DNA of 64,000 nt, from the NCBI RefSeq assembly GCF_020400825.1, contig NZ_JAINVH010000012.1, forward strand, positions 154,075 to 218,074, in the 5' to 3' direction. The DNA comes from Streptomyces sp. HPF1205. Lineage in GTDB: Bacteria; Actinomycetota; Actinomycetes; Streptomycetales; Streptomycetaceae. The translations under genes were made by a program, and so were the position numbers. The notes under the pieces were generated by a model. That model saw only the letters and a list, made by a program, of their open reading frames with translations, did no database searches and was not told where the DNA came from. This document shows positions 60,634-64,000 of this stretch, in pieces (the stretch's first letter is position 1; every line of letters begins with the position of its first letter).

Positions 60634-61581
60634 TCATTGTGCGGTGGGCTGGTCGGTCAGCGGCGGGTTGCCGGGGGCTGCGGTAACTGCGTCTGCCTGG
60701 AGTGGCAGGAGGCGGCCGGCCACGAGATGGCGGGGGGTGAAGTGGACGCGGCGGCCGGTGCGGTCGTCGTCGCCGGGGATGCCCGTGCGGGTCCATTCCA
60801 GGGCGGCCAGACCGGACAGGTGCAGGGTGTGGCCGGTGGTGAAGTCGCAGAAGAGCAGGGCTGCGGCGGGGTCGGCCTGAAGATTGCCGAGGGTGTTGAA
60901 CATGTTGTTGCCCCAATAGTCGGGCCACCACAGTTGTCCGTCCTCGACGCGGACGAATCCGGGAGGACCGCCGCGGTGTGAGGCGTCGTTGCCGCGGGTG
61001 GGGTGGGTGGTGCCGATCAGGAAGGTGTCGGACCGGCGGATCAGGGCGATGTCGCTGGCGGCGAGGGTGTCGGCGATCCGGACCGGCTCCCCGTGAGGGA
61101 TACCTGCGGGCGTGGCGTGGAGTTGCCGGCTCTGGATGTACTGGGGACAGTTGCCGTATGCCTGCTCCACGTCGATGAGCAGGCCGTCGCTCCCGGTGTC
61201 TGAGAGGGTGCCGTTGATCCGCAGGCGTCTGCGGGTGGCGTACTCGACCACGATCAGCCCGGCCGGCTGGGCCGCCGGTAGGTGATGCAGTGGGTCGCCT
61301 TCGGCGGGCAGTGCCCGCACGGTGAGGGCTGCCGGCGAGGCGACGTGGAGGAACCCGGGCGGTCCGGTGAGCGGGGAGACCCACAGCGTGCCGTCCTTGG
61401 CGCGGGCGGTGATCGCGGCGAAGGTCCGCTCGGCCAGGAATCGGGCCACGCCGCCGCGCAGCTGGGCGGGGGCCGGCATGCCGGAGAGCCGTGCCGCGTC
61501 CATGGCTACGCCTGCCTGAAGCTGGACGTCCAGCTCGCCGTCGTGGAAGCCCACCGGAGTGCTGCGCGCCGGGTCTGTCAT
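60634..61581 (-). CDS. flavin-binding, pyridoxamine-phosphate-oxidase-like protein
   Basis: A 315-residue protein with a split-barrel FMN-binding domain. The start ATG 61581 follows GGAAGGAA. Key segments are [32 protein letters not shown], then a second barrel with [20 protein letters not shown] and [20 protein letters not shown], typical of FAD/FMN-dependent pyridoxamine-phosphate-oxidase-like proteins in actinomycetes. It is upstream of the DUF1348 gene and probably forms an operon with it. Confidence 0.85.
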   Translation of the reverse strand: MTDPARSTPVGFHDGELDVQLQAGVAMDAARLSGMPAPAQLRGGVARFLAERTFAAITARAKDGTLWVSPLTGPPGFLHVASPAALTVRALPAEGDPLHHLPAAQPAGLIVVEYATRRRLRINGTLSDTGSDGLLIDVEQAYGNCPQYIQSRQLHATPAGIPHGEPVRIADTLAASDIALIRRSDTFLIGTTHPTRGNDASHRGGPPGFVRVEDGQLWWPDYWGNNMFNTLGNLQADPAAALLFCDFTTGHTLHLSGLAALEWTRTGIPGDDDRTGRRVHFTPRHLVAGRLLPLQADAVTAAPGNPPLTDQPTAQ

Positions 61582-61689
61582 CGTTTTTCCTTCCACGGGC
61601 GGTCGGGGGTGTCGCCGACCGGCGGGCGAGGGGGCCGCCGGCCTGGCCCCGGTCGGGGGGTGGGGCCGGGCCGGCGGGGCGGGTGCGGG

Positions 61690-61873
61690 TCAGACCGCGG
61701 AGCGCGGCGTGACCACGGGCCAGTCGTTGTCGACCTTGGGCCGGATGTAGAAGTGGTTCGTCAGGTTCAGGGCCAGGTGGGCGACGGCCTCGCCGATCTC
61801 GGCGCCCGAGGCGCCCGCGTCGCGCGCGGCCTGCAGGGCGCGGTCGTCGACACGGACGCGTCCGCACGCGGTC
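61690..61873 (-). pseudogene. carboxymuconolactone decarboxylase-like C-terminal fragment
   Basis: The minus strand ends [20 protein letters not shown], then [20 protein letters not shown], matching the final helices of the AhpD/CMD family. The Cys-x-x-Cys-bearing core is absent, and there is no suitable start. It abuts the MFS gene stop. A leftover. Confidence 0.5.
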
Positions 61874-63086
61874 AGCCCGCCCGTTCGGCGCGGAAGAGGG
61901 GGACGGCGAGGCCGGCGGCGAGCAATGCGGTGGCGCCGAAGGCAGTGAGCGCGACGGTGAACCCGGCCGTGAGCAGGGACTGGAAGGCGAGGCTTCCCAG
62001 GCCAAAGCCGGTGAAGAGGGCGAAGACGTTCAGGCCCATGGCCTGGCCGCGGGGGCCGGGCAGGTCGGTGACAATGCCGCCCAGGGGCGGCTGGGTCATG
62101 TCGTAGCCGAGCGACAGCGCGGTGATGATCACGACTACGGCGGGGAGGGGCGAGTCGGTGGCCAGCAGCAGCGCGCATGCGGCGGCCAGGGCCACGCCGG
62201 CGGGGATGATGCGGGCGCGGCCGTAGCGGTCGGCCAGGTGGCCGATGACTGGGCCGAGCAGAAGGCCGGGGATGCCGTAACCGAGCAGCGCGAGCCCGAC
62301 GCCGACCGGGCCGAGCGCGAACCGCTGGATCAGATACAGCCCGAGCCAGGTGTAGATGCCGGAGTGCAGCATCGCGTTGAGCAGCACGTAGGCGTAGGTG
62401 CGCCGGCCGCGAGCGGTGTGCAGCAGGCGCCGGTAGCCGACGGCGACCGCGGCCAGCGGCGGGAACGTGGCGGGTCGAGGCGTGCTGGGCAGGACGCGGG
62501 CGGCCAAGGCCACGGCCAGCAGGAGGGCGCCGCCGGCGGCGGCCAGGAACAGGCCGGGCCAGCCGATGGCGGGCTCGGCCAGGGCGCCGGCGCTGGAGCC
62601 GACCGCGGTGCCGCCGGCCATGCCGCCGAACAGCCAGCCCAGCGCCTTCCCGCGCCGGGCGTAGGGAAAGACGTCCCCGATCAGGGCCAGGGAGATGGGC
62701 ACCACGCCGCTGGCGCCGAGCGCGGTGGCCAGCCGCAGGCCGAGGAACGCTGCGGTGCTGTCGGCGAGGGCGGTGGCCGCGGTCAGGACGGTGAAGGCGG
62801 CCAATGAGGTGAGGATGATCGCGCGGCGGCCGATGCGGTCGGACAGCGGCCCCCATACCAGGGTCATCGCCCCGTAGGGCACCAGGTACGCGGGGACGGC
62901 CAGGCCGACGGTCTCGGGCGTGGTGTGGAAGGCCCGGGCGAGCTGCGGCAGGATCGGCGCGATCATGAACGCCTGCGCGAAAATCAGAAACGCGGCGGCG
63001 GTCAGAAGGGCCAGCAGGCCGCGGTGCTGGCTCGAACCGACGGACGCTTCGGGCTCGGACACGTGGGCGGGAGTCATGCAGGACAC
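61872..63086 (-). CDS. MFS transporter
   Basis: A 404-residue transporter. I chose GTG 63086 with AAGGAAC upstream; ATG 63077 is 3 codons in. About 12 hydrophobic helices are visible, with the A-motif loop [20 protein letters not shown] after helix 2 and a related loop [15 protein letters not shown] in the second half. It resembles drug-efflux or sugar-exporter MFS proteins. Substrate is not known. It lies upstream of the flavin-binding/DUF1348 pair in the same direction, separated by the CMD fragment. Confidence 0.87.
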   Translation of the reverse strand: MSCMTPAHVSEPEASVGSSQHRGLLALLTAAAFLIFAQAFMIAPILPQLARAFHTTPETVGLAVPAYLVPYGAMTLVWGPLSDRIGRRAIILTSLAAFTVLTAATALADSTAAFLGLRLATALGASGVVPISLALIGDVFPYARRGKALGWLFGGMAGGTAVGSSAGALAEPAIGWPGLFLAAAGGALLLAVALAARVLPSTPRPATFPPLAAVAVGYRRLLHTARGRRTYAYVLLNAMLHSGIYTWLGLYLIQRFALGPVGVGLALLGYGIPGLLLGPVIGHLADRYGRARIIPAGVALAAACALLLATDSPLPAVVVIITALSLGYDMTQPPLGGIVTDLPGPRGQAMGLNVFALFTGFGLGSLAFQSLLTAGFTVALTAFGATALLAAGLAVPLFRAERAG

Positions 63087-63203
63087 GCGGGTTCCTTCGT
63101 ATCGATCGGCCCTGCCCGGCCGGGGCGGACGGACGCGCCCGGACCTGGTGGCGCTGGAGGTTTCAGTGGCAGGCGAGACCCGGCGCGCTGGCCGGCTCAC
63201 GGT

Positions 63204-63400
63204 TCAGTGGCTCGCCGGCCAACGCTGCTGATGGCGGCGAACAGCAGGGTGTGGGCCGGGCGCCGATGGAGTTGGCGAAGACGGTGGTGACCGACAGGCC
63301 ACGGCGGTCATTGCCCAGGCCGGGTGGAACCGGCCGGCGGCGGCCGGGACGAGCAGGTCGTTGAAGGTGAAGGCCTGCGGCGGGTGCGGGCGGGCCGAAC
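63204..63400 (-). pseudogene. degraded unidentified gene spread over three frames
   Basis: The minus strand holds HPPQAFTFNDLLVPAAAGRF, then LGNDRRGLSVTTVFANSIGA in a second frame, and HTLLFAAISSVGRRATEP in a third, all protein-like and in order. They suggest one small protein with two frameshifts. I cannot name the family. The stretch 63401-63950 shows no convincing gene. Confidence 0.3.
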
Positions 63401-63952
63401 ACGATGCCGCCACCGCTGCGGTGTCTCCGGGCCTGCCGGGGTGTCGCTCATCAGGCCGGGATATCGGTCTGCGTGCAAGCGGCCCGCAGCAGCATGCGTG
63501 GCAAAAAGGGAGGCGGAAGTCGATGGCGCTCACCGCGCCGTCGCCGTTCGAGCCCCACGGCGAGTACTGAGCCCGCGCCGGCCCCCGAAGCGCCCCGCGG
63601 GGCAGGCTAGTCACAGCTGCGCGGCAGATGCTCCCGGCGCTGCACGCAGACAGCAGCTCTCGCTGTTTGAGGGCCGGCTTCTGGGGCCCCGAAGCTTGAT
63701 CGTGAGTTCGGTTCCCGCGGCCTGCTCGTGCAGCCCTGCAACAACGCGCTCAGTGGCCGCGCGGTTCAGGCGCTTCGACCGACCGGCACGCTCGGGCTGT
63801 CGTGCCTCGACGGCCCGCTGTTGGCCGAGGCCACAGGCTCCGCCGCGAGAGCCAGGGCTGGCATGAAGTGACGGGGACGGTCTCACCCCACTCCCTCAGG
63901 CCTGTCCTCTGTCGGGCGCACGCACCACGTCGCGTCCGCCCCTCCGATCGAC

Positions 63953-63983
63953 GGCCACCCGGCTGGCTCTCAACCGGGTGGCC
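63953..63983. terminator. hairpin near right edge
   Basis: A perfect 10-bp stem (GGCCACCCGG / CCGGGTGGCC) with an 11-base loop. It looks like a terminator of an unseen neighbouring gene. Confidence 0.55.
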
Positions 63984-64000
63984 GGCCTAGGACCTGTCGC

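Noticed and set aside
1..64000. tRNA, rRNA and riboswitch genes
   Set aside because: No cloverleaf, rRNA core sequence or recognisable riboswitch aptamer was noticed; a covariance-model scan would be needed to exclude small RNAs.

Overview
The window is very GC-rich DNA with strong G/C preference at third codon positions, frequent GTG/TTG starts, four-base stop/start overlaps, many lipoproteins and secreted glycosidases, and long open frames on the non-coding strands. This points to an actinomycete, most probably Streptomyces or a close relative. No rRNA, tRNA or CRISPR array was seen.

Region 1 (1-23.8 kb) is the distal part of an extracellular contractile injection system (eCIS) locus. It begins inside an AAA+ ATPase gene (Afp15-like). 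A 2140-residue protein follows with an N-terminal eCIS-core (DUF4157) domain and a C-terminal Rossmann methyltransferase tip resembling DUF2431/Bmt5. Directly after it come a SUKH-like putative immunity gene and, on the other strand, an AlkB/ALKBH8-like oxygenase. A tightly coupled baseplate operon follows: CIS tube/adaptor, LysM protein, gpD-like hub, gpV-like spike, PAAR-like tip, gp25, two baseplate-J proteins, P2 gpI-like protein, DUF6519 protein and an amidase. Sheath and tube genes must lie outside the window. The methyltransferase tip, the candidate immunity gene and the AlkB gene look like an exchangeable warhead cassette, and this is the main novelty candidate.

Region 2 (24-37.7 kb) holds two secreted galactosidases (GH35 and GH27) read divergently, both ending in nearly the same NPCBM domain. 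Next come an SDR/TetR pair sharing two palindromic operators, a lytic-transglycosylase-like gene, a membrane protein, a lipoprotein, and several decayed genes (3-hydroxyisobutyrate dehydrogenase-like, FG-GAP, SCO6745-like).

Region 3 (37.8-46 kb) is an accessory, decayed stretch. It holds a macro-domain protein, a ribbon-helix-helix/Doc-like toxin-antitoxin pair, a MerR-PP2C fusion, a P-loop kinase, a YciO/Sua5 protein, fragments of IS256-type transposase, methyltransferase and UvrD-like helicase genes, and a set of IS-end-like repeats. It is flanked by two copies of the same small gene.

Region 4 (46-64 kb) has a regulator/SRPBCC/DHFR-family operon, a full ISAs1-family element, and a secreted-protein/short-peptide/glycosyltransferase/MFS cluster followed by a truncated inverted ISAs1 copy. 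Then come a complete cyanate operon (cynR, cynT, cynS), an acetolactate-synthase-like enzyme, and an NTF2/flavin-binding/MFS group. Decayed fragments fill the gaps.
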